Positions 6,679 to 13,643 of a DNA stretch of 42,597 bases are shown here, piece by piece. The stretch is from IMG/VR virus record IMGVR_UViG_3300046471_000247, positions 1 through 42,597 of that record. One strand, given 5' to 3'. The notes beneath the pieces are model-generated. The model made no database searches. It saw nothing but the letters and a program-made list of their open reading frames with translations, and had not been told where the DNA came from. The position numbers and the translations under genes were made by a program. Every line of letters starts with the position of its first letter. Positions within the stretch are counted from its first letter, which is position 1. This DNA is from a virus.

Positions 6679-9345
6679 TCATTGGTCGGACTTCTTTTTG
6701 AATACCCAGCAGCGCACCGACGCCGGGCCATTCATGCGAATGGCGCTGTGCACAGTGCGGCTGGCTTCGATAAAGGGATGCTTCTTGCTGGTAGGCAGGT
6801 GTTCGCGCAGCTCGGCGAGTGTCGGGATATCGCTCCAACGCTCGCGTGCCAGTTGCATCCATTCGAGGATGTTCACGGCGATCACGTCCGAGTCGCTGCT
6901 GTGGTTGAGGAACGGCCGCTGGCCGCCTCCATTCAACTCGTAGTAGCGCTCCCAGAAGTCCTGCACCACGGGGTGATCGGCGCCGATGGCCTTCTGCCGC
7001 TCTGTCGTCATCATGGTCAGGCGCTCGATCACCTGGTTGCGGAACGGCGCCACTTGGGGAATCACGATTTCCATGGCTTCGGCCATGGCCATCAGCTGGG
7101 CATGGTTCTTCGCCAGGCGCACGCTTTTCACGTGGTCGTTGTCCAGCAGCATGCGTTCGTAAACCGGCATGCGTTCGAGGAAACGCTCCATCACCTGCGT
7201 CTCGGCGCGCGCCGATGCCACGACGAAATAGCTCAATTCGTCTGCCGTGAGGCCGTTGAGGATGTCGGCCTTGCGCTTGCCTTCGTCGCTATGGCCCTCG
7301 CGGGTCATAAAAACGTGGCAGATGCGCTGCATAACTGCGTCTTCCGCGTTCACCGGGCGGTTTTGCTCGATGACGATGGATCCGCGGAAGGGCGGTTCGT
7401 AGGTTTCGTTGCCGGAGCTTTTCACACCTGTGGTGCGCGTGCTGCGACCGTTGTAGAGCGATTTCAGCTCATCAAAGTCGAAGCGCGAAGACTTCGAGGT
7501 GTTGGTGTCGCGGTCGCCTTCCATCAGCACGACCGGCATGTTGGCCACCTGCACGAACGTACGCGCGCGGCCCGCCGCGGTGGACTTGGCCGGGTCGAAG
7601 CCTTCGTAGGTGGGGCGGCCTAGCAGGCGGTTGAGCAGCATCACCAGCGATGTCTTGCCGGATCCGGCCTCACCGACCAGCTCGAAAAACGGGAAGCTCT
7701 CCTGCTTGGCACGCACCTGTTCGGCGAACAGCGAGGCAAACCAAAACACCAGCGCCACCATGCCCTTGCTGCCGTAGACCTCGAATAGCAGCGTCGGCCA
7801 TGCCTGGTTGAACTCGGCAGCGACGTGGTTGATGCGGTGGTCGATTGAGCTGGTGGTTTTCACGTTGGTCTTGCGATCGAGTTCGAAATAGTCCTCGTCG
7901 TTGATCTCGATCACGCGGCCCTCTTTGATCGCCACGTCGCCGAACACGTAGGCGCCGTGCTCCTTCGAGTAGCCGATGAAATCGATGGCCTCCACGTGCT
8001 TGAGGCGCATCAAGCGGTGGCCGTATACCCGCGACAGCTGATCCTTGGTCCCGTTCCACGACGCGCCGGCCATGATGGACAACAGACGCACGTCGAACTG
8101 CGCCGGCGTGGCGACGTGGTCGGGCTTGAAAGCGGCTTTCACCGTTTTCTGGTGCGGTGCGGTGATGCGGAAGAAGTAGTGCGAGTCGTCGGTCACTGCG
8201 TTGCGCTGGAAATACAGGGCCACCGGGTGACAGGTGGAAATGCGCTCGATCGCGCCGGCCTGTTTGATGGCCTCGTCGCGGCGTTCTTCCTCCGTCATTT
8301 CCTCGGCCTTGTCGGCGAGCGCTTGCCACGCCTTGTCGAAGCGCGCCTCGTTGAGCGCAAACCAGTAGAGCTGTTCGCCGAACTCGATGGGGAAGCTCTT
8401 GTAGGCCTTGTGCTTGTAGATCAGCCGCGCTTTCTCCGCGACGCTCTCGGCCACTACCAGGGCACCTTCGTGGCGGTACTCGTCCAAGTTGGCAGGTTCG
8501 AGCCGGAAGCGCTGGAATGCTTCGTTCCAGTCGATTTTGCGGTCTTCGTACGCCTGGGGAATTACCGCGGCGCTGGACTTCCAGCCGTCTTGTTTTGCGC
8601 GGGTATGCCAGCGTCCGATGTACTCGATTCCGGCAGCATCGCCGTCCAGTGCCCACACCAGCTTCGGGCGCCTAGTCCCTTCGGGATAGAGCCGTTCGAG
8701 CGTGGTGTTCGGGTAGTTGTTGCACGACATGGCGGCGATCGCGGGAATGCCGGCGAGGCATAGTGCAATCGCGTCGAAGATGCCCTCCGCTATCCACAGC
8801 TCGGTGACGGCGCTGATATCGATCAGCGTCACCGGCGGGAGCCAGGCATACCCACGGTAGGACGTGCCCGGAAGCATGCGAGCCTTCTTCTTGCCGAAGC
8901 GCGCGGGGCGATCGATCAGGCGCTCCCATTGGCCGCCTCCATCGATGGTAAAGCGCACCGTGGCGGTGCCGGCATTCAGATCCCTATCGTGATACCACTC
9001 CTGCCGGTAGCAGCTCTGGAAGCGGCCAATCTCAAGGCCGCGCGAGTTCACCAGATAAGCGTCAGCGGCCGCAGTGGGCGAGTTCTCGGTGGCCGGATAG
9101 CGGTCCGACCAAGACTGGAAAAGATCGTCGTAGAGATCCTTGACGAAACCCTCCCAGCCGCACTTGTTCTTGCGGCCGCACTGCACGCGCCACGGCGAAT
9201 CGGCGCTACCGAACACTTCCTTCTTGCCGCAACCAGGGCATCGGCCTTCCTGCAACCACTTACCGTCGTGGCTGACCTTGAGGTCGAAATCGCCCTTGAG
9301 CCGCTCCAGGATGTCCCTGCGCAGCTCTTCGTCCATGTTCGCCAT
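6679..9345 (-). CDS. Bifunctional primase-helicase (zinc finger, Toprim, P-loop ATPase)
   Basis: An 888-residue replication protein. Near the N-terminus C-P-G-C and C-G-R-K-N-K-C-G-W form a primase-type zinc site. A Toprim region near 200-260 contains W-I-A-E-G-I-F-D-A and then W-A-L-D-G-D-A-A-G. A helicase domain has the Walker A motif G-E-A-G-S-G-K-T near residue 560, followed by hydrophobic V-V-L-M-E-G-D. This layout is like P4 alpha and other primase-helicases, not the P2 gpA nicking enzyme. GAGGAA precedes ATG 9345. It is the largest gene of the early operon and probably drives phage DNA replication. Confidence 0.88.
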   Translation of the reverse strand: MANMDEELRRDILERLKGDFDLKVSHDGKWLQEGRCPGCGKKEVFGSADSPWRVQCGRKNKCGWEGFVKDLYDDLFQSWSDRYPATENSPTAAADAYLVNSRGLEIGRFQSCYRQEWYHDRDLNAGTATVRFTIDGGGQWERLIDRPARFGKKKARMLPGTSYRGYAWLPPVTLIDISAVTELWIAEGIFDAIALCLAGIPAIAAMSCNNYPNTTLERLYPEGTRRPKLVWALDGDAAGIEYIGRWHTRAKQDGWKSSAAVIPQAYEDRKIDWNEAFQRFRLEPANLDEYRHEGALVVAESVAEKARLIYKHKAYKSFPIEFGEQLYWFALNEARFDKAWQALADKAEEMTEEERRDEAIKQAGAIERISTCHPVALYFQRNAVTDDSHYFFRITAPHQKTVKAAFKPDHVATPAQFDVRLLSIMAGASWNGTKDQLSRVYGHRLMRLKHVEAIDFIGYSKEHGAYVFGDVAIKEGRVIEINDEDYFELDRKTNVKTTSSIDHRINHVAAEFNQAWPTLLFEVYGSKGMVALVFWFASLFAEQVRAKQESFPFFELVGEAGSGKTSLVMLLNRLLGRPTYEGFDPAKSTAAGRARTFVQVANMPVVLMEGDRDTNTSKSSRFDFDELKSLYNGRSTRTTGVKSSGNETYEPPFRGSIVIEQNRPVNAEDAVMQRICHVFMTREGHSDEGKRKADILNGLTADELSYFVVASARAETQVMERFLERMPVYERMLLDNDHVKSVRLAKNHAQLMAMAEAMEIVIPQVAPFRNQVIERLTMMTTERQKAIGADHPVVQDFWERYYELNGGGQRPFLNHSSDSDVIAVNILEWMQLARERWSDIPTLAELREHLPTSKKHPFIEASRTVHSAIRMNGPASVRCWVFKKKSDQ

Positions 9346-9608
9346 CAGACCGATTCCTCGCGGCCGGTCCACATCGCGCCATGCGGGCCGCACTTGGCGC
9401 CCATACGACGCATGCGGTCGCAGTCGGTGCCTATGTACGTGACGCCGCGATCTTCCATCGAGCGCAGATCGTCGAAGAACTCGTCCATTTCCTCGGTGGT
9501 CGCCGGCGGCGGCGCGCACTCGGGCGGAAGTGTGCAGAGCAGCCACTTGGAACTATCCACCTGCGTGTGGAACCCGCAGGTGGCGCAGTGCGGATAGGCG
9601 AACTTCAT
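9345..9608 (-). CDS. Small cysteine-rich phage protein
   Basis: An 87-residue protein with C-A-T-C-G near residues 8-12 and further cysteines at about 25, 31, 63 and 73, suggesting metal binding. An acidic stretch, E-E-M-D-E-F-F-D-D-L, follows near 39-48. No family is recognised. It overlaps the primase-helicase start by an ATGA junction and the upstream gene by four bases, so it is translationally coupled to both. Confidence 0.6.
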   Translation of the reverse strand: MKFAYPHCATCGFHTQVDSSKWLLCTLPPECAPPPATTEEMDEFFDDLRSMEDRGVTYIGTDCDRMRRMGAKCGPHGAMWTGREESV

Positions 9609-9862
9609 GCCGTAACCCCGCGCACGCTCATGCCCAGCGTTGCGGCCGCCCATTTGAGGTGCGTGAACGCCAGAGGGAAGTGGGCGCCGCCCACAGCAAG
9701 GCACGGCGCGCCGTCGGCAAGCACATGCACCTGGTCACGCGACGCGCTGGCGATCGCGATCTGCATGCCGCGCAAAACCATGGCCGCGGTGACGTAGCCG
9801 GTTGTGCTATTGGTGACGGAAAGGTCGAGGCCGATGTCCTCGCGGAGCGTGAGCGTGCTCAT
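9605..9862 (-). CDS. Hypothetical phage early protein
   Basis: An 85-residue soluble protein, predicted alpha/beta, with no recognised motif. It overlaps its neighbours on both sides by four bases (ATGA junctions), which supports both ends. It stands between the gene that follows the RNA leader and the cysteine-rich protein in the replication operon. Confidence 0.6.
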   Translation of the reverse strand: MSTLTLREDIGLDLSVTNSTTGYVTAAMVLRGMQIAIASASRDQVHVLADGAPCLAVGGAHFPLAFTHLKWAAATLGMSVRGVTA

Positions 9863-10122
9863 GCGGCACCGCCGTGATCTTGCACGGCCGCCTCGACGTC
9901 CTGAATGGTTTGGCGCAGGCGAAAGTGCAGCGCGCGGATCAGCTCGTAGACGTCGTCGGGCTCGATCATGCCTTCGCGCAGCGAGAGGGGCAGGCCAGTG
10001 GCCGCGGTGAGCAGCGCGTCGTTCGCGCAGTGCAACTCGAAGAAGGTGGTCTTGATGCGCTGCCGGCGATCGGCGAGACGGGCGCGCAGGCGTGCACGAA
10101 CAACACGGTGACGTGAGGTCAT
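9859..10122 (-). CDS. Small helical protein, first gene behind RNA immunity leader 1
   Basis: An 87-residue helical protein, basic at the N-terminus. Its C-terminal part, with D-D-V-Y-E-L-I-R-A-L-H-F-R-L, resembles the same region of the proteins at 40231 and 41181 (x-x-V-Y-x-L-(I/L/V)). ATG 10122 is only seven bases beyond a nine-base segment complementary to the CI-like RNA. Translation of this gene is therefore likely the direct target of the antisense RNA. In P4 and P1 the equivalent position holds small genes such as icd or kil; no toxin activity is visible here. Confidence 0.65.
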   Translation of the reverse strand: MTSRHRVVRARLRARLADRRQRIKTTFFELHCANDALLTAATGLPLSLREGMIEPDDVYELIRALHFRLRQTIQDVEAAVQDHGGAA

Positions 10123-10128
10123 GAGGCA

Positions 10129-10168
10129 GTTCCTAAGCCAGGTTATGCCCGGCACCCCGCTGCTAAAC
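10129..10168 (-). promoter_or_regulatory. seqC of leader 1: downstream target of the CI-like RNA
   Basis: In the minus-strand transcript GTTTAGCAG (10168-10160) and CTTAGGAAC (10137-10129) are complementary to CTGCTAA and GTTCCTAAG in the RNA just upstream. The second segment ends seven bases before the start codon of the 10122 gene, so pairing could block ribosome access or alter folding and termination, as seqC does in P4. Confidence 0.7.
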
Positions 10169-10179
10169 AGGGTGACGAA

Positions 10180-10255
10180 CGACGCAGGGTTAGCAGACCG
10201 GGGACTTAGGAACCCGGCAGGCCCGAAGGCCTCCCTGCGCCGCCCGCCATAAAGC
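10180..10255 (-). ncRNA. P4 CI-/P1 C4-type antisense immunity RNA, locus 1
   Basis: The minus-strand RNA carries a conserved start (TTATGGCGGGCGGCGC), a stem AGGCC-UUCG-GGCCU (10219-10232) with a UUCG tetraloop, and then the pairing segments GTTCCTAAGTCC (10213-10202) and CTGCTAACCC (10196-10187). Both segments have complements upstream (seqA) and downstream (seqC) in the same transcript. That seqA-seqB-seqC order is the defining layout of P4 CI RNA. The RNA should be processed from the leader of the replication operon and shut it off in the lysogen. Exact ends are approximate. Confidence 0.8.
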
Positions 10256-10293
10256 GAACTGCGCTGCGTGCAAGCGTACGCTGACGACAGACG

Positions 10294-10325
10294 AAAAAAA
10301 GGCGCCTTCATCGGTCGATGGGCGC
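10294..10325 (-). terminator. Intrinsic terminator inside leader 1
   Basis: On the minus strand GCGCC-CATC-gacc-GATG-aa-GGCGC is followed by a run of T (10306-10294 region). It lies between seqA and the CI-like RNA. Locus 2 has the same structure at 40649-40677. It is the likely point where leader transcription is stopped or controlled. Confidence 0.75.
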
Positions 10326-10332
10326 TTGCGCA

Positions 10333-10383
10333 CCTAAGTCCATTGATCGGGCTGCTAAACCCGGTCGCCGATTTGGCGGCGAC
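10333..10383 (-). promoter_or_regulatory. seqA of leader 1 with conserved upstream hairpin
   Basis: The minus-strand RNA has a hairpin GTCGCCG-CCAAAT-CGGCGAC (10383-10364). Next comes GGGTTTAGCAGCCC, which shows TTTAGCAG in a GGG/CCC-closed loop, and then GGACTTAGG (10341-10333). The two unpaired segments complement CTGCTAACCC and CCTAAGTCC of the CI-like RNA. A weak -35 candidate, TTGACA, is at 10419-10414, but no good -10 follows. Confidence 0.7.
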
Positions 10384-10526
10384 GGCCGAAGCATCCCTCC
10401 GGCGGAGGGCGTGTGTCAACGGTTGTTCGCGCTTTTTCGTGGTCATGAGGCAAGCCGTGTCCATTCCGGCCGCCAGAGGCAGCCGGTCAGGGTGGAAAAG
10501 GAGGGTGGTGGGCTACGTCGCCGGCG

Positions 10527-10919
10527 TTAGATCGCGGCGCTGCGCCCGCACTGGTGGATGCTGTGCGTGTGATCCGGTGGACCGTCGTTGTGGGCCTGGG
10601 CGAGCTGCAACACGTCGCTCGCGGTCAGCTGATACACATTGCCGGTGCGCGGATCCACGACCCGAACCACATAGGAGGTGCTGTGGTTCATGTCGATGTA
10701 CGCGGGCAGGTGCCTCGCCTGGATATCCGCCAACGCGTGCATCGTGCAGCTGGCCGCTGCCGATTCGGTGATGCCGGTGGTGGCCACCAGGTGGGCGCAG
10801 CAGCGCTTCACCAGGTGATCGTTGTCTAGGTGCTGCGCCTGATGCTGTTCAAGGAACTGCGTCGCGCGGAGCGTGAGCAGCGCGGCGTGACCTGGCTCTT
10901 TCATCGTTGCTGGTGACAC
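10527..10919 (-). CDS. Hypothetical phage protein
   Basis: A 130-residue soluble protein. The second half (Y-V-V-R-V-V-D-P-R-T-G-N-V-Y-Q-L near residues 83-98) looks like a small beta-rich domain; the N-terminal half is helical with three cysteines. No family is recognised. The start is uncertain: a GTG at 10919 has AGGGGG close upstream, and ATG at 10904 is the alternative. It lies directly after the Ogr-like gene and before leader 1. Confidence 0.55.
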   Translation of the reverse strand: MSPATMKEPGHAALLTLRATQFLEQHQAQHLDNDHLVKRCCAHLVATTGITESAAASCTMHALADIQARHLPAYIDMNHSTSYVVRVVDPRTGNVYQLTASDVLQLAQAHNDGPPDHTHSIHQCGRSAAI

Positions 10920-10937
10920 GAGACCCCCTGTGGTCAG

Positions 10938-11273
10938 TCAGTTGAGTGCCATGGGCACGTAGCGAGTGGATCCGGCCTCGGCGCTGGGCGGCGAGCTCGA
11001 GGACGGTGACGAAGTGCCTGCGGCGTCAGGCTTTGCCACCGGCACGATGATGTCGTTGGCGCGGCGCTCCACGATCGGGAGCAAGACGGACCGGGAAGGG
11101 ATGAGGCTGGGAACCAGGGTGCGAACGATGCCCAGGTGCGCCACGCAACGGTGGCCACAATCGACATTCATGCAATCGAGATAGATCTCCTTCACCAGGT
11201 CGCTGAGCTGCCGGGAGGTGATCGTTCGCATGCGAGCTTTGCAGTGCGGGCATGTATATCGAATGGCGGTCAT
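10938..11273 (-). CDS. Ogr/Delta-like zinc-finger late-gene activator
   Basis: A 111-residue protein. Residues 7-44 have C-P-H-C, then T-S-R-Q-L-S-D-L, then C-M-N-V-D-C-G-H, the spacing and order of P2 Ogr and P4 Delta (CxxC ... T-S-R ... C-x-N-x-x-C). These proteins bind upstream of the P2 late promoters and recruit RNA polymerase. The C-terminus is longer than in Ogr, with a Ser/Pro-rich tail. The paired palindromes at 25929-25952 and 32872-32899 are candidate binding sites. In P2 ogr is a late gene near int; here it lies in the early or regulatory block. Confidence 0.8.
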   Translation of the reverse strand: MTAIRYTCPHCKARMRTITSRQLSDLVKEIYLDCMNVDCGHRCVAHLGIVRTLVPSLIPSRSVLLPIVERRANDIIVPVAKPDAAGTSSPSSSSPPSAEAGSTRYVPMALN

Positions 11274-11305
11274 AAACGTTTAGTCCTCGTACACCGGTTC
11301 TACGC

Positions 11306-11518
11306 TTACTTAGCTTCAAGGCCGCCGTTGGCGGCCTTGTTGTTGAGGCGAGCCGCTTGCCCTTCGAGGTACACCGTCAGCACGTACCCTGCGACGCTGA
11401 TCTGTTCCTCGACGGCACAACGCTCCGCCTCTTTCAACTGAGGGGAAGAGAGGGAAACGCCGACGCGCTTGCCCTTGTCCGGGTTTCTCGGGGCGTATGA
11501 CCGACGGCTGCGCCGCAC
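11306..11518 (-). CDS. Small DNA-binding-like protein, ribbon-helix-helix type
   Basis: A 70-residue basic protein. An N-terminal R/K-rich arm leads to a strand-like K-R-V-G-V-S-L-S (17-24), then two helices (P-Q-L-K-E-A-E-R-C-A-V and V-A-G-Y-V-L-T-V-Y-L). This is the usual ribbon-helix-helix order. It is divergent from the CI repressor and is the first gene after the operators, the place of Cox or Apl in P2-like phages, so a regulator or excisionase role is inferred. The GTG start at 11518 lacks a clear ribosome site. A 9-bp perfect inverted repeat lies in its 3' end (11318-11338). Confidence 0.55.
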   Translation of the reverse strand: MRRSRRSYAPRNPDKGKRVGVSLSSPQLKEAERCAVEEQISVAGYVLTVYLEGQAARLNNKAANGGLEAK

Positions 11519-11573
11519 ATAGGAGAGTTATTCATGGCGACGGGTTACACTGCCAAAGTGTCACACAAAACGA

Positions 11574-11602
11574 ATGCTATCCCACGTAATGTGGGATTAC
11601 AA
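11574..11602 (-). promoter_or_regulatory. Candidate early promoter with operator in its spacer
   Basis: On the minus strand TTGTAA (11602-11597) and TAGCAT (11579-11574) are separated by 17 bases. The spacer is filled by the perfect palindrome ATCCCAC-GTAAT-GTGGGAT. Repressor bound there would block RNA polymerase, fitting control of the early operon starting at 11518. Confidence 0.6.
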
Positions 11603-11617
11603 CCCACGTTCAGTGGG
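11579..11617. promoter_or_regulatory. Tandem CI operators
   Basis: ATCCCAC-GTAAT-GTGGGAT (11579-11597) and CCCAC-GTTCA-GTGGG (11603-11617) share the half-site CCCAC. Their centres are 22 bp apart, two helical turns, good for cooperative binding. A separate small inverted repeat, ACACT-gccaa-AGTGT, is at 11547-11561. Confidence 0.7.
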
Positions 11618-11641
11618 ATCATTTCAATGCAGGGACAGAGC

Positions 11642-12052
11642 ATGGAAGTGAACGCCGCCGATGTGGTCGACCGCTTGCAGCAGGTGTATGGCGTCACCAC
11701 CGACGTCGCCATTGCCGCGGCCCTTGGGCTTTCGAAAAATGCGCCAGGAAACTGGCGCAATCGTAATGCCGCGCCTTACGAGATATGCGCAAACGTCGCG
11801 GCCCGGCGGGGCATCTCGCTGGACTGGCTATTGTTTGGCGTAGGCCGCATGGAGCGCGCCGTTGGCAGCGGCGATAGCTCGAATCCGCCGCTGCTGTCCG
11901 CTCCAGCCGAAAGAATCACACAATTTGTGTGTTACTGGGATGCCCATCGATCAGTAGACGAAGTCGTTTGGCTGGAGCAGCAACTGAAGCGAGCCGTGTC
12001 GGAATACGGGGAGTGGCTAGCATCGCCTGCAGCTACGCAGCCGCCGAAGTAG
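11642..12052 (+). CDS. Phage CI-type repressor
   Basis: A 136-residue regulator. The first 65 residues are a CI-family helix-turn-helix domain: V-D-R-L-Q-Q-V-Y-G-V-x-x-D, A-A-A-L-G-L-S-K-N-A-P-G-N-W-R-N-R, P-Y-E-I, and I-S-L-D-W-L-L-F-G. The remaining C-terminus has W-L-E-Q-Q-L and is probably for dimerisation; no LexA-type cleavage motif is seen. It is divergent from the early genes across two operators. ATG 11642 starts right before the domain and leaves the operators non-coding. ATG 11627 and ATG 11534 (with a strong AGGAG) are in-frame alternatives, but the latter would translate the operators. Confidence 0.8.
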   Translation: MEVNAADVVDRLQQVYGVTTDVAIAAALGLSKNAPGNWRNRNAAPYEICANVAARRGISLDWLLFGVGRMERAVGSGDSSNPPLLSAPAERITQFVCYWDAHRSVDEVVWLEQQLKRAVSEYGEWLASPAATQPPK

Positions 12053-12069
12053 CGCGCGCCCAGGAGGAG

Positions 12070-12098
12070 AAAAGAGACCCGCGTTTGCGGGTCTCTTT
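12070..12098. terminator. Bidirectional terminator between repressor and protease genes
   Basis: A perfect 10-bp stem, AGAGACCCGC-gttt-GCGGGTCTCT, is flanked by A on the left and T on the right. It separates the convergent repressor and M35 protease genes. Confidence 0.9.
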
Positions 12099-12109
12099 GC
12101 ATCTGGAAT

Positions 12110-13333
12110 TCACTGGAGCCCTGTCGGGTTCTCGTAAAAGTACTCCCAATTATCCGCATTCAATCGCGCCTGACCTATGTTCGATCCCGCCAGCTGATGG
12201 GCCCCGGATTGGCCGTAAACGTAGTCGGCCGTCGCTGGCACATGCGTCACGCCGGCGAGCGCAAAGGGGAAGTGCGAAATCTCATGCATGATGATGCCGG
12301 CCATGGAGTCGGTCCCGGTGATCGGCCGGGAGAAGAAGGCAGGGCAAACGTAAATGAGATACGACGTAGATGTCTCCGCATGTGCCGCCGTATTGGCGTC
12401 CCAACCATCGCAGATAGAACACACAAGATTCACTTGACCACTGGACGCCTTTAGTTGGTTGGCGAACATCTGCATTGGCGCCTCCGTATGCGTGGTGAGT
12501 GCATCGCCGTTGACCGCAGCGTCTTCCTCAACCCCATCGATAACGCCGTCGTCGCCTAACCAATACTTAAAACGGTCAGATGGCCTCCAGGTAGACACCC
12601 ACTCTTTCACCGGGTCAGGGATCCACTCGTTGTCCCAATGGTTATATTCGTAGTCGAAACCCTCGCTGGCCATGCTTTGCGCTGCCGCCAAAGCGGGCGG
12701 TATCTGGTCGAGCAGATCCTGTCCGCACTCGTCATTCCCGAGTAAGGCTGACTTCGCAATAGGAAGTGCCAAATGTTGGGCGCTTGTCGTTGGCTTCTGA
12801 ATCAGACGGCTATTCACCCAGAGCTTGAGAGTATTGCTCGTGATGGCATCGCGGACTGTTCCACTTGCTGCTGCCCGCATAGTAGAAGCAGCAGCACTTG
12901 GAGAGGCAGCGACAAGAGTGGATGGGTCCTGCGTGTAAGCGACAGAGTAAGAACCATCAGACATTGCGTAGTCTTGGGCAATATCGATGGTTTTGGTGAT
13001 GGACTGTCCCGGCCGAAGTTCAATGAAGCTATCCGCGTTCATATTTACGAACTTCACGTTGCGACCAATGTAGCTAACTGGCTTGCCGGCGCTGTCGGAC
13101 ACGACAAAGATATTGCTCGCCAGCCTGCCCCCGGCCTCAACAAACGGCGTTTTCCACTTCAAAACAGAGATCGGCTGATCGCCGACGTTCTGCATGGAAA
13201 AAACTATCTTGCCAACTTCTTTGTCTTGCTGTGCTGCGGGAACTGCGAGGACGATCTGCAATTTGCCGGACGCATGGACGGCCGATGCAAATAAAAATGC
13301 GAGCACAAGTAGGCGTTGCACGAAGCGTTTCAT
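12110..13333 (-). CDS. Secreted M35-type (aspzincin) metalloprotease
   Basis: A 407-residue protein with a signal peptide (basic start, hydrophobic core near 5-17, cleavage near A-V-H-A-S). Near residue 360 H-E-I-S-H is the zinc-binding HExxH, followed by A-T-A-D-Y-V-Y-G, the aspzincin GTxDxxYG signature with Asp as third ligand (Gly-Thr is Ala-Thr here). The N-terminal half resembles the beta-sandwich propeptide of peptidyl-Lys metalloendopeptidases. ATG 13333 has GGGAG upstream. Not needed for virion or lysogeny, it sits alone behind the late operon and is probably a lysogenic-conversion gene whose product is exported from the host. Confidence 0.88.
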   Translation of the reverse strand: MKRFVQRLLVLAFLFASAVHASGKLQIVLAVPAAQQDKEVGKIVFSMQNVGDQPISVLKWKTPFVEAGGRLASNIFVVSDSAGKPVSYIGRNVKFVNMNADSFIELRPGQSITKTIDIAQDYAMSDGSYSVAYTQDPSTLVAASPSAAASTMRAAASGTVRDAITSNTLKLWVNSRLIQKPTTSAQHLALPIAKSALLGNDECGQDLLDQIPPALAAAQSMASEGFDYEYNHWDNEWIPDPVKEWVSTWRPSDRFKYWLGDDGVIDGVEEDAAVNGDALTTHTEAPMQMFANQLKASSGQVNLVCSICDGWDANTAAHAETSTSYLIYVCPAFFSRPITGTDSMAGIIMHEISHFPFALAGVTHVPATADYVYGQSGAHQLAGSNIGQARLNADNWEYFYENPTGLQ

Positions 13334-13433
13334 GGTGTAACTCCCTGTAAGCACCGAATTGAAATTAAAGCGTTCGCCGTATTGGCGCCGGCTAGCATAA
13401 GTGTGGGGCGCCAAAGAACCGTGAAGGCAGTAC

Positions 13434-13643
13434 CTAAGTATCAAATTGGGCGACGCCGTCGCTGGTACAGGCGTGAACGGTATCGAAGGGGCCTGGCGAC
13501 GAGGACCGCCGACGGTACTCATCCAAGAGTACTTTCACCGTGCTCAAGAGCGAACGTGGGATGCGCACGGGCGTCGTAGGCTCCCGGTAAGGGCCGCGTG
13601 GTCGTGTAACGGCCGCGGGTGGCTTGCGTGCGGGATTACTCAT
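13434..13643 (-). CDS. Small protein downstream of gene D
   Basis: A 69-residue basic protein. The central R-I-P-R-S-L-L-S-T-V-K-V-L-L-D-E-Y-R-R near residues 28-46 is a strand-helix pattern seen in small phage or plasmid regulatory proteins. It overlaps the end of gene D by an ATGA junction, which fixes its start and places it last in the D operon. No function is assigned. It is followed by about 100 bases without a gene before the protease. Confidence 0.55.
   Translation of the reverse strand: MSNPARKPPAAVTRPRGPYREPTTPVRIPRSLLSTVKVLLDEYRRRSSSPGPFDTVHACTSDGVAQFDT

Noticed and set aside
11318-11338. Perfect inverted repeat AAGGCCGCC-GTT-GGCGGCCTT as a terminator
   Set aside because: It lies inside the coding sequence of the small regulator and has no T-run on either strand.
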